Source: Streptomyces sp. MUM 203J
GTDB taxonomy: Bacteria; Actinomycetota; Actinomycetes; Streptomycetales; Streptomycetaceae
Assembly (NCBI RefSeq): GCF_022414595.1
Contig: NZ_JADWYO010000008.1
Coordinates: forward strand, 62,001 to 126,000
Reading direction: 5' to 3'
Length of the DNA: 64,000 nucleotides
The number at the start of each line of letters is the position of its first letter. Within the stretch, counting starts at the first letter, position 1. Below the pieces are notes generated by a model, which did no database searches, was not told the origin of the DNA, and saw nothing but the letters and a program-made list of their open reading frames with translations. Positions 1 through 8,182 of the stretch are shown here, one piece after another. Made by a program: the position numbers and the translations under genes.

Positions 1-1059
1 CCCGAGAACACGGTCACCCTCCCCCCACGGGCACGGTCAAACTCTTCGGAGACGGCCCCGCCCGGTACATGGACCCCACGGGCAACCTCTACGACGGCGA
101 CGGCGTCCTCGTCCAGAAGGTCCGATTCCTCGGCTGCGGGCGACAACGGCGGGCATAGCGATCCCACCTCGACTGGTGGCCACACGGCATCCGGTTCGGA
201 CGGCGGCGCCGACTCCGGCGGCGGCCACTCGGGCACAGGCACGTCGGGCAGCAACCACTCCGGTGAGACGCAGGTCGTTCCCCACCAGGACGGTCCCGGG
301 AATGGGCCGTCCGGCGGCCACGACCTCCCGGGTTCGTCCGACGCTGGCTCCGGAAACGGGGGAGGCCCGAGCGGAGACGGCCCTGGCGGAGACGGCCCTG
401 GAACACCTGGTGAGCATCCGGTGGTACTGCACGGTGATCACGTGGCGCAGCAGCCAACCGGCAAAATGGCATCCGAGTCGGAGGACGCAGTCACTGCGGC
501 GCTGACGGAGTCGAAGGTGGCTCCTGTTGACCAGCAGCGCATGCTGACCCAGTTGCGGAAGTCGGAGTACGGGGCGGCCGTCGCCGACTACATCGCCAGT
601 GGACGTTTCGCTCATATGCCGGGGTACATCGACTTGATTTCCCAAGTGAAGCAGCGCGACATGATGCCGGCCGTCCATCAAGCACTCGAGCATGCGGCAG
701 AACTGCAGGCCAAGAACATCGACTCGATCGAGTTTGAGTTGAAGCTGCCGGACCAGAAGCTCGACCTGGACGTCCTCGTGAAATCCGAGAACGGGATCGA
801 ATACGGTGCGCAGCTGAAAGATGTGGACAACGCCAACGGAATCAAGTCGGCGGTCAAGAAGATCGCGGAGAAGCAGCTTGGGGGCGCCGGCGTGGATGTT
901 AAGGTGGCGATCCTCGACGTCCACGACGTGAAGGGCGCGTTGACCGACCAGACACTGAAGCACGTTCAGAGGGCGGCCGACCGCACCAACGCCTCGTTCG
1001 AGCTGCGCTTCAAGGACGGTTCCGTCACCGTTTATCCGACCAACTCGACGAGGCGATAA
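1..1059 (+). CDS. polymorphic toxin C-terminal region, 5'-partial, with frame switch
   Basis: One frame is open from base 1 to the TAA at 1057-1059, so the gene begins outside the window. The region from about 130 to 420 encodes a low-complexity Gly/Ser/Asp/His linker. The last ~170 codons encode a compact domain with a D-x(n)-E-x-x-x-Q-x-K arrangement (LDLDVLV, then IEYGAQLK, about nt 757-820). That recalls a PD-(D/E)XK restriction-endonuclease-fold toxin; the assignment is inference. Bases 27-115 read better in another frame (KLFGDGPARYMDPTGN, then VLVQK), which resembles the linker of Streptomyces polymorphic toxins, while the bases before about 24 fit the annotated frame (PENTVTLP). Two indels therefore separate the halves. 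This may be a decayed or displaced toxin cassette. A probable immunity gene follows after 9 bp. Confidence 0.6.
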   Translation, partial: PENTVTLPPRARSNSSETAPPGTWTPRATSTTATASSSRRSDSSAAGDNGGHSDPTSTGGHTASGSDGGADSGGGHSGTGTSGSNHSGETQVVPHQDGPGNGPSGGHDLPGSSDAGSGNGGGPSGDGPGGDGPGTPGEHPVVLHGDHVAQQPTGKMASESEDAVTAALTESKVAPVDQQRMLTQLRKSEYGAAVADYIASGRFAHMPGYIDLISQVKQRDMMPAVHQALEHAAELQAKNIDSIEFELKLPDQKLDLDVLVKSENGIEYGAQLKDVDNANGIKSAVKKIAEKQLGGAGVDVKVAILDVHDVKGALTDQTLKHVQRAADRTNASFELRFKDGSVTVYPTNSTRR

Positions 1060-1068
1060 GGAACGTCC

Positions 1069-1713
1069 ATGTCAATACTGATGCGCGCGCCGAGGGAGTG
1101 CGGCTCGTGGTTCTGGGATCTCGACGACGTGACGGCACCAGGGCTGGAATCGGCGCTGGAGACAGCTGCCCGCATGTCTGCGGTTCTTCAGGCGCACGAA
1201 CTCCTGGAGCCGGTTTCTCTGGAGTGGAGCTGGTTCCAAGTGGGCAAAGGTGGGCTCGGGATGCACAGCCGCCTCGATCTCGTGGGGCGCGCACTGGATG
1301 ATCCATCCGTCGCTGAGCAAGCGCGATCCTGCCGACCGGTCGGCTACCCCAAGGCTGAGATGTCAGCAATCCTGGTAGTCGGTGCTGGTACGTGGCTCGA
1401 TGCGGGAGGAAAGCCCCATCGCGAATCCCGCCTCGTCGAACTCAGTGTGTCACCTGACCCGGTCGGCCCTTCGGCGGAGCTGTCGGTGCACCACGACGTA
1501 TGGGGCCTGTGCGACTTTCGAGGGGTACCCCACCTTGCCGTGCACACGCACAACGCGCCACGCCTTGAGGCAGCGCTGCGTGCTCTGGACGACGCATTGG
1601 GAGTGGCGGCCGAGCCCGGCGAGCCGACCTACTTCGGAGTCGCCGAGGGTTACAGCCTCAAGACACCCGACATCATCGACGGAGTCGGGCCCGACCTCAC
1701 CGATCATCTGTAA
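1069..1713 (+). CDS. putative immunity protein next to toxin
   Basis: This is a 214-residue soluble acidic protein with no signal peptide or membrane segment, and I recognise no named family. The ATG at 1069 has AAGGA about 7 bases upstream. That ribosome site overlaps the toxin stop codon, which suggests translational coupling. A small acidic protein directly behind a toxin C-terminus is the usual position of a cognate immunity gene, and an Imm49 remnant immediately follows. Neutralising the upstream toxin is therefore the likely role, inferred from context only. Confidence 0.55.
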   Translation: MSILMRAPRECGSWFWDLDDVTAPGLESALETAARMSAVLQAHELLEPVSLEWSWFQVGKGGLGMHSRLDLVGRALDDPSVAEQARSCRPVGYPKAEMSAILVVGAGTWLDAGGKPHRESRLVELSVSPDPVGPSAELSVHHDVWGLCDFRGVPHLAVHTHNAPRLEAALRALDDALGVAAEPGEPTYFGVAEGYSLKTPDIIDGVGPDLTDHL

Positions 1714-1725
1714 GCAGCGACATAG

Positions 1726-2244
1726 GCCAGCGTCAACGCCTTCTGGCTGACCGTCGTCTGCCACGAGCGAAAGCGGATGACTCAGCTGTGCGAGATTCCG
1801 CTGGAGTAGTTGCGCTCGCCGGAAGGCGTGTACGACGAATTCGTCTATCACTGGGTCGACGTCCAACAGACCTACTGGCTCCGGCGGCCTGGGCTGGTCG
1901 AGAAGCTCATGGCCGCATTTGAGGCATCGGACCCCGGAGTTGCACGCAATACTCCGCCCGACGCTCTGCGGGGCGTGATGTATCCACCGCTCAACCTCTT
2001 CTATCACTTCGTACGGAAGCATGAGCAGGAGTTCGGCCCGGCTCTGGCCGAGGCGCTGAACCTGCACAAGGCGTACTGGACCCTGAACGAGGAGCGAGCG
2101 GCTGACATCGACGGCGCTCTCGCCCTGGGGCCGCTCGCCATGGCTTGCCTGGCCTATGACGGGAAGCTTCCAGTGGACGTGGACTCGCCGTTCATTCCCA
2201 AGTACCTCCTCACGCACGGTTGGCTGGGAGAGTTCCCGACATAG
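1726..2244 (+). pseudogene. Imm49-family immunity protein remnant
   Basis: The frame from 1726 encodes VNAFWLTVVCHERKRM, meets an in-frame TAG at 1807-1809, then runs on to a TAG at 2242-2244. The part after the stop contains YPPLNLFYHFVRKHE, LHKAYWTLNEERA and LGPLAMACLAYD, which I recognise as the conserved C-terminal half of the Imm49 immunity family. Members are usually about 230-260 residues. Here the N-terminal third is missing and the remainder is interrupted by a stop. A downstream TTG at 1810 could give a 144-residue fragment, but it has no clear ribosome site. It is best read as a dead immunity gene left from an earlier toxin pairing. Confidence 0.7.
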
Positions 2245-2479
2245 GCGTTCGCCGACATGCCTTGCTGGGCAGCCATACGGGGATCTGGCCTGGCCATAAG
2301 GGCCCAAGGGGGCGACGTCAGTGAACGGAGTGTGAGTGTCCTGCAACCAATTGGTGAAGCATGAGCGGTCGCGCCGGCGCCAACATTTCCCGCCACCCGT
2401 TTCCCACGGAGAACGCGGAAGAGGGAATCACCGTGCTCCAGGAGGACGGGTCTGGTGCAAGTTCGAGTGACAGGTTGAG

Positions 2480-3166
2480 TCACGCGGCCTGGAGGGCCGG
2501 TGTGGTCATGACGGTCTCGTATTCGACGGGGGTCAGTCGGCCGAGTGCGGCTTGTCTGCGACGGCGGTGGCAGGTCCGCTCGATCCAGGTCACGATGGCG
2601 ATCCGCAGTTCCTCGCGGGTGGCCCACTTCCTGCGGTCGAGGACGTTCTTCTGCAGCAGGCTGAAGAAGGACTCCATGGCCGCGTTGTCGCCGGACGCCC
2701 CGACTCTCCCTATCGATCCGGCCATCCGGTGGCGGTCGAGCGCCCGGACGAACTTCCGGGACCGGAATTGCGAGCCGCGATCGCTGTGCAGGATGCACCC
2801 GTCGACGTTTTCACGCCGGGCCACGGCGTTCTCGAGAGCAGTCACGGCCAGGCGGGACTTCATCCGCGCGTCGATGGAGTAGCCCACGATCCTGTTGCTG
2901 AAGACATCCTTGATCGCGCAGAGGTACAGCTTGCCGTCGCCGGTGGCATGTTCGGTGATGTCGGCGAGCCACAACCGGTCCGGTCCGCTCGCGGTGAAGT
3001 TGCGGCTCACGAGATCGTCGTGCACCGGCGGGCCGGCCTTCTTACCCAGGCCGCGTTTCTTGCCGAACACGCTCCACCAGCGGTTTTCGCGGCAGATCCG
3101 CCACGCGGTCCGGTCGGCCATCCGGGCTCCGGCATTGCGTGCTTCGTCCGCCAGGAACCGACCTGA
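2480..3166 (-). mobile_element. truncated IS3-family transposase (OrfB integrase core)
   Basis: The minus strand encodes an IS3-type rve/DDE transposase. The first Asp lies in LWLADITEH, the second in LHSDRGSQF and the Glu in NAAMESFFSLLQ, so all three catalytic residues remain. The frame is open from about 3166 (FLADEARNAGARMADR) with an ATG at 3121. The N-terminal ~80 residues of a normal ~290-residue OrfB, and OrfA, are absent. The fragment stops almost exactly at the end of the WYL regulator gene. The 3' end at 2480 is followed by a short sequence that could contain the element's terminal repeat. The element is probably immobile. Confidence 0.85.
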
Positions 3167-3169
3167 AAG

Positions 3170-4177
3170 TCACGCAGAGCTGCTTTGTTCTTGGGGCAGA
3201 GCGGGGTTTTCGGGGCCAGCGGGACGGTCTCGGCCGTATCGCTCGACGAGCGCGTCGCCGATCGAGGCCAGGTGGTCTCGCACACCCGGGGGGCCCGTCA
3301 CCTCGAGCCATTCGACCAGCCCGGCAAGCTCGCCGGCGAGCATGTACTCGTTGGGGCCGCGGATCACGACCTCGACGCGGCCGTCGGGCGTGGAGCCTCC
3401 CACTTCGAGCCGACCGCCGAGCGCCATCCGGAGCAGGCCTACCCCGTGGGGCACACACACCGCCTGGATCTCGAGAGGCGTTCGCTTGCGGTCGACCTCG
3501 TCGGCGATCTCGCGCCAGCTCTGGGCGAGGTCGAAGTCCTCGGGTCGCTCCACGGGATCGTCGGTCGGGTCGACGGACGACACACGGTCGATCCGGAAGG
3601 TCCGTCGGCCGGCCTCGGTGTTGGAGACGAGGTACCACGACGGACCTTTGGCGACGATGCCCAGCGGGTGGACGGTCCTCTCGGTTTCGGCGCCCCTGCG
3701 GTCGACGTAGCCGAGCCGCACCTGGACACCGCGGATCACCGCGTCCTGGAGTTCGTCGAGGAAGCGAGGCGGTCTGTCCTCGACCCGACTCGCCCCCCAT
3801 CTTTGCGGATCTTTGACCAGCGACGACGCTGCTGCCTCGGCCTGCCCCCGGAAGGGTTCCGGCAGGGCATGGACGAGCTTGCGCAGAGCCGCCTTCACGG
3901 CCGGCGTCGCAGCCGAGGCCGGGCCGGCGACCAGGAACAGGGCGCGGGCCTCGCTCGCGGTCAACCCGGACAGGTCGGTGCGGGCGCCGCCCACGAGGCG
4001 CCAGCCGCCGCCTCGGCCCTGCGTGGAGTACACGGGCACCCCGGCCATGGCCAGGGCGTCGAGGTCGCGGCGGGCGGTGCGCTCGGAGATCTCCAGCTCT
4101 CGGGCGACCTCTGCTGCCGTGACGTGCTCGCGCCGTTGCAGCAGGAGAAGGATGGCCACCAGCCGGTCGGTTCGCAT
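3170..4177 (-). CDS. WYL-domain transcriptional regulator (YafY/DeoR-type HTH)
   Basis: This is a 335-residue regulator. Residues 1-60 form an HTH_11 domain (TAAEVARELEISERTARRD). A central linker and a WYL domain follow, with the ligand-pocket region around PSWYLVSNTEAGRRTF and a C-terminal WCX-like extension. Such proteins usually repress a divergent gene and sense a small ligand or nucleotide. The gene is divergent from the epoxide hydrolase at 4367, and a perfect inverted repeat lies 22 bp upstream of its ATG. The last ~15 residues after ERYGRDR may come from the junction with the IS fragment, because the stop codon sits on that boundary. Confidence 0.88.
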   Translation of the reverse strand: MRTDRLVAILLLLQRREHVTAAEVARELEISERTARRDLDALAMAGVPVYSTQGRGGGWRLVGGARTDLSGLTASEARALFLVAGPASAATPAVKAALRKLVHALPEPFRGQAEAAASSLVKDPQRWGASRVEDRPPRFLDELQDAVIRGVQVRLGYVDRRGAETERTVHPLGIVAKGPSWYLVSNTEAGRRTFRIDRVSSVDPTDDPVERPEDFDLAQSWREIADEVDRKRTPLEIQAVCVPHGVGLLRMALGGRLEVGGSTPDGRVEVVIRGPNEYMLAGELAGLVEWLEVTGPPGVRDHLASIGDALVERYGRDRPAGPENPALPQEQSSSA

Positions 4178-4198
4178 ATCGACGACACTCCCACATAA

Positions 4199-4221
4199 AA
4201 CCGGTCACGAGGTGACCGGTT
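4199..4221. promoter_or_regulatory. perfect inverted repeat, probable WYL-regulator operator
   Basis: The arms AACCGGTCAC and GTGACCGGTT are exact reverse complements separated by GAG. The repeat lies between the divergent WYL regulator and epoxide hydrolase genes, 22 bp from the regulator start. It is the most symmetrical element in the intergenic space and the natural candidate for autoregulation and control of the hydrolase. Confidence 0.65.
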
Positions 4222-4366
4222 CAGGTCGGCAGGATGGCGACATGTCCTCACCGACGAGTCCCACTTCCCGCGATCGTGACGGCCACCGGCCTGTCGGGGG
4301 TGCGCCGACGCTGTCTTCTGGGATCTTCGTCGTCTGATCACCCCGAAAAACGAAAGAGGAAATACG

Positions 4367-5326
4367 ATGTTCGATCCGGCCGATTTTCCCAAGCCCACCC
4401 TTGTTTCGGTCAACGGTGTGGAGCTCGAAGTCTTCGAAGCGGGCCGACAGAATGCCGGAAAGCCCATCGTGCTCTGTCATGGCTGGCCGGAGCACGCCTT
4501 TTCCTGGCGCCACCAGATGCCCGTCCTCGCCGCAGCGGGCTACCACGTCATCGTCCCGAACCAGCGGGGCTATGGCAATTCATCCAGTCCGGCCGAAGTG
4601 ACGGAATACGACATCGAACACCTGACGGGTGATCTTGTCGCACTTCTCGATCACTACGGGTACGAGGATGCCACCTTTGTCGGCCATGACTGGGGTGCGA
4701 TGGTTGTCTGGGGGCTTACCCTGCTGCATCCGAACCGTGTGAACAAAGTGATCAATCTGAGTCTGCCCTACCAGGAGCGCGGAGAGAGGCCCTGGATCGA
4801 GGTCATGGAAGATGTGCTCGGCGGCGACTTCTATTTCGTCCACTTCAACCGGCAGCCGGGCGTCGCGGACGCCGTGTTCGATGAGAACACCTCCCAGTTC
4901 CTTCGCAACATGTACCGGAAGAACGAGCCCCTCAGGGCGCCTCAGCCGGGTATGGCGATGATCGATCTCGCCAGGGCGGAGACGCCACTCGGTGATCCCG
5001 TCATGAGCGACAGCGAGCTGGCTGTCTTCGTCTCCGCCTTCGAAGCGACAGGATTCACGGGAAGCGTGAACTGGTACAGGAACCTCGACCGCAACTGGCA
5101 TCTGCTGGCGGACGTGGATCCGATCATCCAGCAGCCCACACTCATGATCTACGGTGACCGGGACCTGGTCCAGAGGTCTGAGAAACTGGCGGAGTTCGTG
5201 CCCAATGTGGAAGTGGCCAGTCTGGATTGCGGTCACTGGATCCAGCAGGAGAAGCCGGAAGAAACGAACCAGGTGATCATGAAATGGCTGGAACAGCAGG
5301 ATGCCCTTGAGGCTTCTCGGCGCTGA
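4367..5326 (+). CDS. epoxide hydrolase-like alpha/beta hydrolase
   Basis: This is a 319-residue alpha/beta hydrolase close to soluble epoxide hydrolases. The oxyanion motif HGWPE is at residues 38-42, the nucleophile is Asp108 in GHDWGAMVVW, and the catalytic His is His290 in DCGHWIQQEKP. The cap-domain region spans roughly residues 140-235. Having Asp rather than Ser as nucleophile favours an epoxide hydrolase or haloalkane dehalogenase type; the HGWPE motif favours the former. The ATG follows the purine-rich GAAAGAGGAA. Codon use looks less GC-rich than in the conserved region, consistent with transfer. It is probably controlled by the divergent WYL regulator. Confidence 0.85.
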   Translation: MFDPADFPKPTLVSVNGVELEVFEAGRQNAGKPIVLCHGWPEHAFSWRHQMPVLAAAGYHVIVPNQRGYGNSSSPAEVTEYDIEHLTGDLVALLDHYGYEDATFVGHDWGAMVVWGLTLLHPNRVNKVINLSLPYQERGERPWIEVMEDVLGGDFYFVHFNRQPGVADAVFDENTSQFLRNMYRKNEPLRAPQPGMAMIDLARAETPLGDPVMSDSELAVFVSAFEATGFTGSVNWYRNLDRNWHLLADVDPIIQQPTLMIYGDRDLVQRSEKLAEFVPNVEVASLDCGHWIQQEKPEETNQVIMKWLEQQDALEASRR

Positions 5327-5395
5327 CGCTTGAGGGTGAGGGGCGCGGCGGCGAGGTCGTCGTGCGGTCTGTACTCCAGCTGCAGATCGTGACCT

Positions 5396-5683
5396 TCATG
5401 TCTGGGGCGCGGCCTGCCGCTGGTAATGGCTGGTGCGGGACCGGGCTTGGTGGCGGCGTCGCCAGTCGGACCAGCCGAGCCGGTGGGCTGCGTCGTGGAC
5501 CGGCTGGACGAGCTTCTGCCAGGACCGCTTCGGCGCCTTCGCCGCCAGGGCATCGACGCGGAACTCGCCTGCACCGGTGACGTCTTCGGCCGAGCAAGAT
5601 CCCGCTGTCGGCGGGAGGCGGACCGGAGCACGCTGCTTGCCGCCGGGGAGGCATGCCGCTGGCCGGCCACGATCGGAGATCAA
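5396..5683 (-). pseudogene. transposase C-terminal scrap
   Basis: The minus-strand frame ends with GWSDWRRRHQARSRTSHYQR and a stop. That pattern (a basic W-RRRHQ-A-HY tail) is typical of the extreme C-terminus of Streptomyces IS transposases. Nothing upstream in the frame looks like a catalytic core, and another frame continues with HDLQLEYR past the stop. I read the 5327-5711 stretch as decayed IS DNA. The IS family cannot be assigned. Confidence 0.4.
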
Positions 5684-5711
5684 GCGGCCGCTGTGTCCTG
5701 CTCGACTCGCG

Positions 5712-6383
5712 TCAGGCGACCAGGTCCCTGTCTGTCGGATAGCCGATCGCAGCAGCCATGTCTGCGGCAGTCGTCATGGACACGGTGCTGTTCAGAGCGC
5801 GAACGATCTGCCGGCTGAGGGGGCGAAAGTCATACACCTGGCGCACCGCGTCGATGGCCACCGCAGTCTCGTAGTAGTCCTCGGCCCATTCCCGGAATGC
5901 TTCCGGCGTCGAGCCGGTCAGCGACTGAAACAACCAGTCGGCACCGTCAGGGTCCTCGTGCCCATCGGGGAAGTCGATCTCTCCCGCCCGCCATCGGTCA
6001 CTCCCTGACTCACGCCACATGCAAACGGTCACGCGGGGATCGCCGTCATGCATGAAGGCCGGCTCCATGACATGACCCCGGAAGGCTTCGGGAACCGAGT
6101 CCACCACCCCGGGCCAGGGCCCGTCGTTGACGTAGGGGCTCATCGGTGACTCGTGGTCGAAGCCTCGGATGTACACACCCGACTCGGAGAAGACGATGTC
6201 GAACTCGTCACCGGATCCGTTGCGCATAGAGGAGATCTCCTCCGTCCGCGACCACGTCGCACTGAACGAGTGGTACCGCTCACCGTCTGGGTACAGCACT
6301 GCCTCGATCATGGCCATCGACCGGCAAAGGTTCCGAAGGGCCGGGATAGCGGGAAGCATGCGGGCGACATCATGAACCGTCAT
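5712..6383 (-). CDS. conserved hypothetical protein
   Basis: This encodes a 223-residue soluble protein starting at MTVHDVARMLPAIPAL; the start is chosen because family members I recall begin this way, although the frame is open further upstream to 6482. It contains the segments MRNGSGDEFDIVFS and RGFDHESPMSPY and a C-terminal acidic helix region, which are features of a Streptomyces hypothetical family of unknown role. There is no signal peptide or membrane segment. It lies alone between IS debris and a regulator cluster. Confidence 0.75.
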   Translation of the reverse strand: MTVHDVARMLPAIPALRNLCRSMAMIEAVLYPDGERYHSFSATWSRTEEISSMRNGSGDEFDIVFSESGVYIRGFDHESPMSPYVNDGPWPGVVDSVPEAFRGHVMEPAFMHDGDPRVTVCMWRESGSDRWRAGEIDFPDGHEDPDGADWLFQSLTGSTPEAFREWAEDYYETAVAIDAVRQVYDFRPLSRQIVRALNSTVSMTTAADMAAAIGYPTDRDLVA

Positions 6384-6467
6384 GCCGACATCCAAGCCGA
6401 TACCACCGACACTCTCCCGCTCGCACGGTTGAAGCACCCCAGCAGGCACCGGTGACAACACTCCTCT

Positions 6468-6863
6468 GTGCCGTTGTCCCACCCCGGCCTTAGCTCACCG
6501 GCGAGATCACGATCTACAGCTGGAGTGCGGGGCGGTGTGGTGTGGGAGGGCTGGGACGGCGATACCGAGACGGATGCATCCGACTGTCCACCGCTCGCAG
6601 GTGGTCGTCCGGACGACCCCACCCCCTGGAGGCCCAAGTCGCTTCTGCTCTGTACCCCGGGCGAGGTCCCCGCCCTCGCGCGCTCGTGGGAGCGGGCCTC
6701 GCCCAGGCTGGGCGAGCTTCGTGAACCCTTCGACGCCGAGGCGACACGTTGGGCGGGGCGGCCGAAGGGCTTCGACCACACTGCGGCACTCATGGGCGAG
6801 TGGGGCGAGACCGTCACTGAGGCTGATCGGCGCGGCTGGGGACTGATCGGCCTTCCATGCTGA
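6468..6863 (+). CDS. small hypothetical protein, start uncertain
   Basis: The C-terminal half of this frame (LLLCTPGEVPALARSW, then FDHTAALMGEWGETVTEAD and GWGLIGLPC) has the composition and helical pattern of a real ~75-residue protein. The first ~55 codons look like non-coding read-through. The true start is probably near 6630 but no ribosome site is obvious. It could be a damaged accessory gene belonging to the neighbouring XRE/DUF397 set. I do not recognise the family. Confidence 0.35.
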   Translation: MPLSHPGLSSPARSRSTAGVRGGVVWEGWDGDTETDASDCPPLAGGRPDDPTPWRPKSLLLCTPGEVPALARSWERASPRLGELREPFDAEATRWAGRPKGFDHTAALMGEWGETVTEADRRGWGLIGLPC

Positions 6864-6883
6864 GCCCGTTCTGGGAGGCGGCC

Positions 6884-7075
6884 TCAGAGGAGGTGGTCGG
6901 CCTTGCCGGATTTGATCTCGTGGATGAGGTTCCGGAGAGCCTCGCGGGTGTCGCGGATGGCGTGGTCCTCCTGGCCCTGGACCGCTATGTAGGCGTTGCC
7001 GTCGGTGTCGGTGCCTATGCGGAAGCAGTTGGCGCCTTCGCCGCAGAACGGGTCTTCCCACTTGATGGAGTGCAT
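6884..7075 (-). CDS. DUF397-like small protein
   Basis: This is a 63-residue protein with GEGANCFRIG near the N-terminus and a later AIRDTREALRNLI segment. It matches the pattern of DUF397-type proteins (GGNCVEVA ... VRDSK) that accompany XRE-DUF5753 regulators in Streptomyces. It starts 10 bp after the stop of the XRE gene on the same strand, so the two are probably one transcript. In such pairs the small protein is thought to modulate its regulator; that role is inferred here. Confidence 0.75.
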   Translation of the reverse strand: MHSIKWEDPFCGEGANCFRIGTDTDGNAYIAVQGQEDHAIRDTREALRNLIHEIKSGKADHLL

Positions 7076-7085
7076 GATGTGGCTC

Positions 7086-7937
7086 CTACAGGTCGTTGGC
7101 GATGGCCCGGATCAGGTCCCGTGACGCCTTGGCGGTCAGGGCCAGGGTCTCCATCTCGTCCAGGTGTGCACGGTACTTCCCAAGCTGTGCTTCCGAGTGG
7201 AGAAAGTCGGGCCCGTGGGTGCTGTCCAGCTGCACGGTGTCCAGTTGCGGGACGCGTTCTCGTACGTAGATCACGGACTGGCCCGCGCCGGGGAAGCCCC
7301 CAGCCTCGAACGGGAGGATGTGAACCGTCACATGGGGCCTTTCTGAGGCCGTGAGCAGGTGCTCCAGCTGGTGGCGCGCCGCATGCCGACCGCCGAACTG
7401 CATGCGCAGGGCAGCCTCGTGGAGCACGACGTGGACGGTCGGGGGACCGGGGCGGTCCAGCACTGCCTGGCGGCCGGCGCGGAGTGCCACTCGGGCTTCT
7501 ACTGCCTCCGCCGGGAGTCGGGGGATCACGTGCTGGAACAGGGCTCGGGCGTGTTCCTCGGTCTGCAGGATCCCCGGCATGTGAACGGTCAGTCCTACTC
7601 GCAGGTGCTGGGCGTGCCACTCCAGTTCCGCGATGTCCAGGAGCCCGGAGGGCAGGGCATGCCGGTGGGCTTCCCACCAGCCTTCAGAGCGGTCGGTGGC
7701 CATTGAGGCCAGCGCGTCCACCAGGTCCGTGTCCTCGCAGTCGTAGTTCTTGGCGAGGGTGCGTACCCGCTCGGCGCTGATGCCGGACCGACCGGACTCC
7801 ATGTTCGGGATGTTGGTGCGTGGGACGTCCAGCAGCGCCGCCGCAGCCTCGGTGGTCAGTCCTGCTGCCGTGCGCAGTTTGCGCAGTTCGGCGCCCAGGC
7901 GCCGCTGTCGCAGAGTCGGCTTGTTCCGTGGCGGCAT
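7086..7937 (-). CDS. XRE-family regulator with DUF5753 domain
   Basis: This is a 283-residue protein. Residues ~12-65 form a helix-turn-helix (LGAELRKLRTAAGLTTEAAA, then NMESGRSGISAERV). From ~90 onward it has a DUF5753 sensor-like domain (HMPGILQTEEHARALF, VVLHEAALR). This is the WhiJ/BldB-partner architecture that is abundant in Streptomyces and often linked to developmental control. The gene is followed by a DUF397-like gene and is divergent from an ATPase-like gene. A short palindrome lies between the divergent starts. Confidence 0.9.
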   Translation of the reverse strand: MPPRNKPTLRQRRLGAELRKLRTAAGLTTEAAAALLDVPRTNIPNMESGRSGISAERVRTLAKNYDCEDTDLVDALASMATDRSEGWWEAHRHALPSGLLDIAELEWHAQHLRVGLTVHMPGILQTEEHARALFQHVIPRLPAEAVEARVALRAGRQAVLDRPGPPTVHVVLHEAALRMQFGGRHAARHQLEHLLTASERPHVTVHILPFEAGGFPGAGQSVIYVRERVPQLDTVQLDSTHGPDFLHSEAQLGKYRAHLDEMETLALTAKASRDLIRAIANDL

Positions 7938-8023
7938 GGGTCCCTCCCGATGAGCGTGGACGGGGCCAGTGTGACCCCGGTCCGAGGTGGCGGTCCATCT
8001 GGAGCGAGCGTTTCACAGCCAGT

Positions 8024-8035
8024 AGTACACGTACT
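8024..8035. promoter_or_regulatory. short palindrome between divergent regulators
   Basis: AGTACACGTACT has arms AGTAC/GTACT around AC. It lies 87 bp upstream of the XRE gene start and about 150 bp before the ATPase-like gene. It is a candidate XRE operator, but 10 paired bases alone could occur by chance. Confidence 0.35.
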
Positions 8036-8182
8036 CCGCATGCTCTACAGTTGGTAGCGCATCGCTCACTCAGCGCATAGCTGGAAGTGCATCGGCGTGC
8101 CATGCCCCGCAACGCCCGCCGACAGGCCACCCGTCGCGCCCGTGAGTCACGACAATCCGCCTCGCCCATCAGGGAGTTCGCC

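Noticed and set aside
2361..2882. Plus-strand frame starting MSGRAGANISRHP
   Set aside because: It runs antisense into the IS3 transposase and has no family resemblance.
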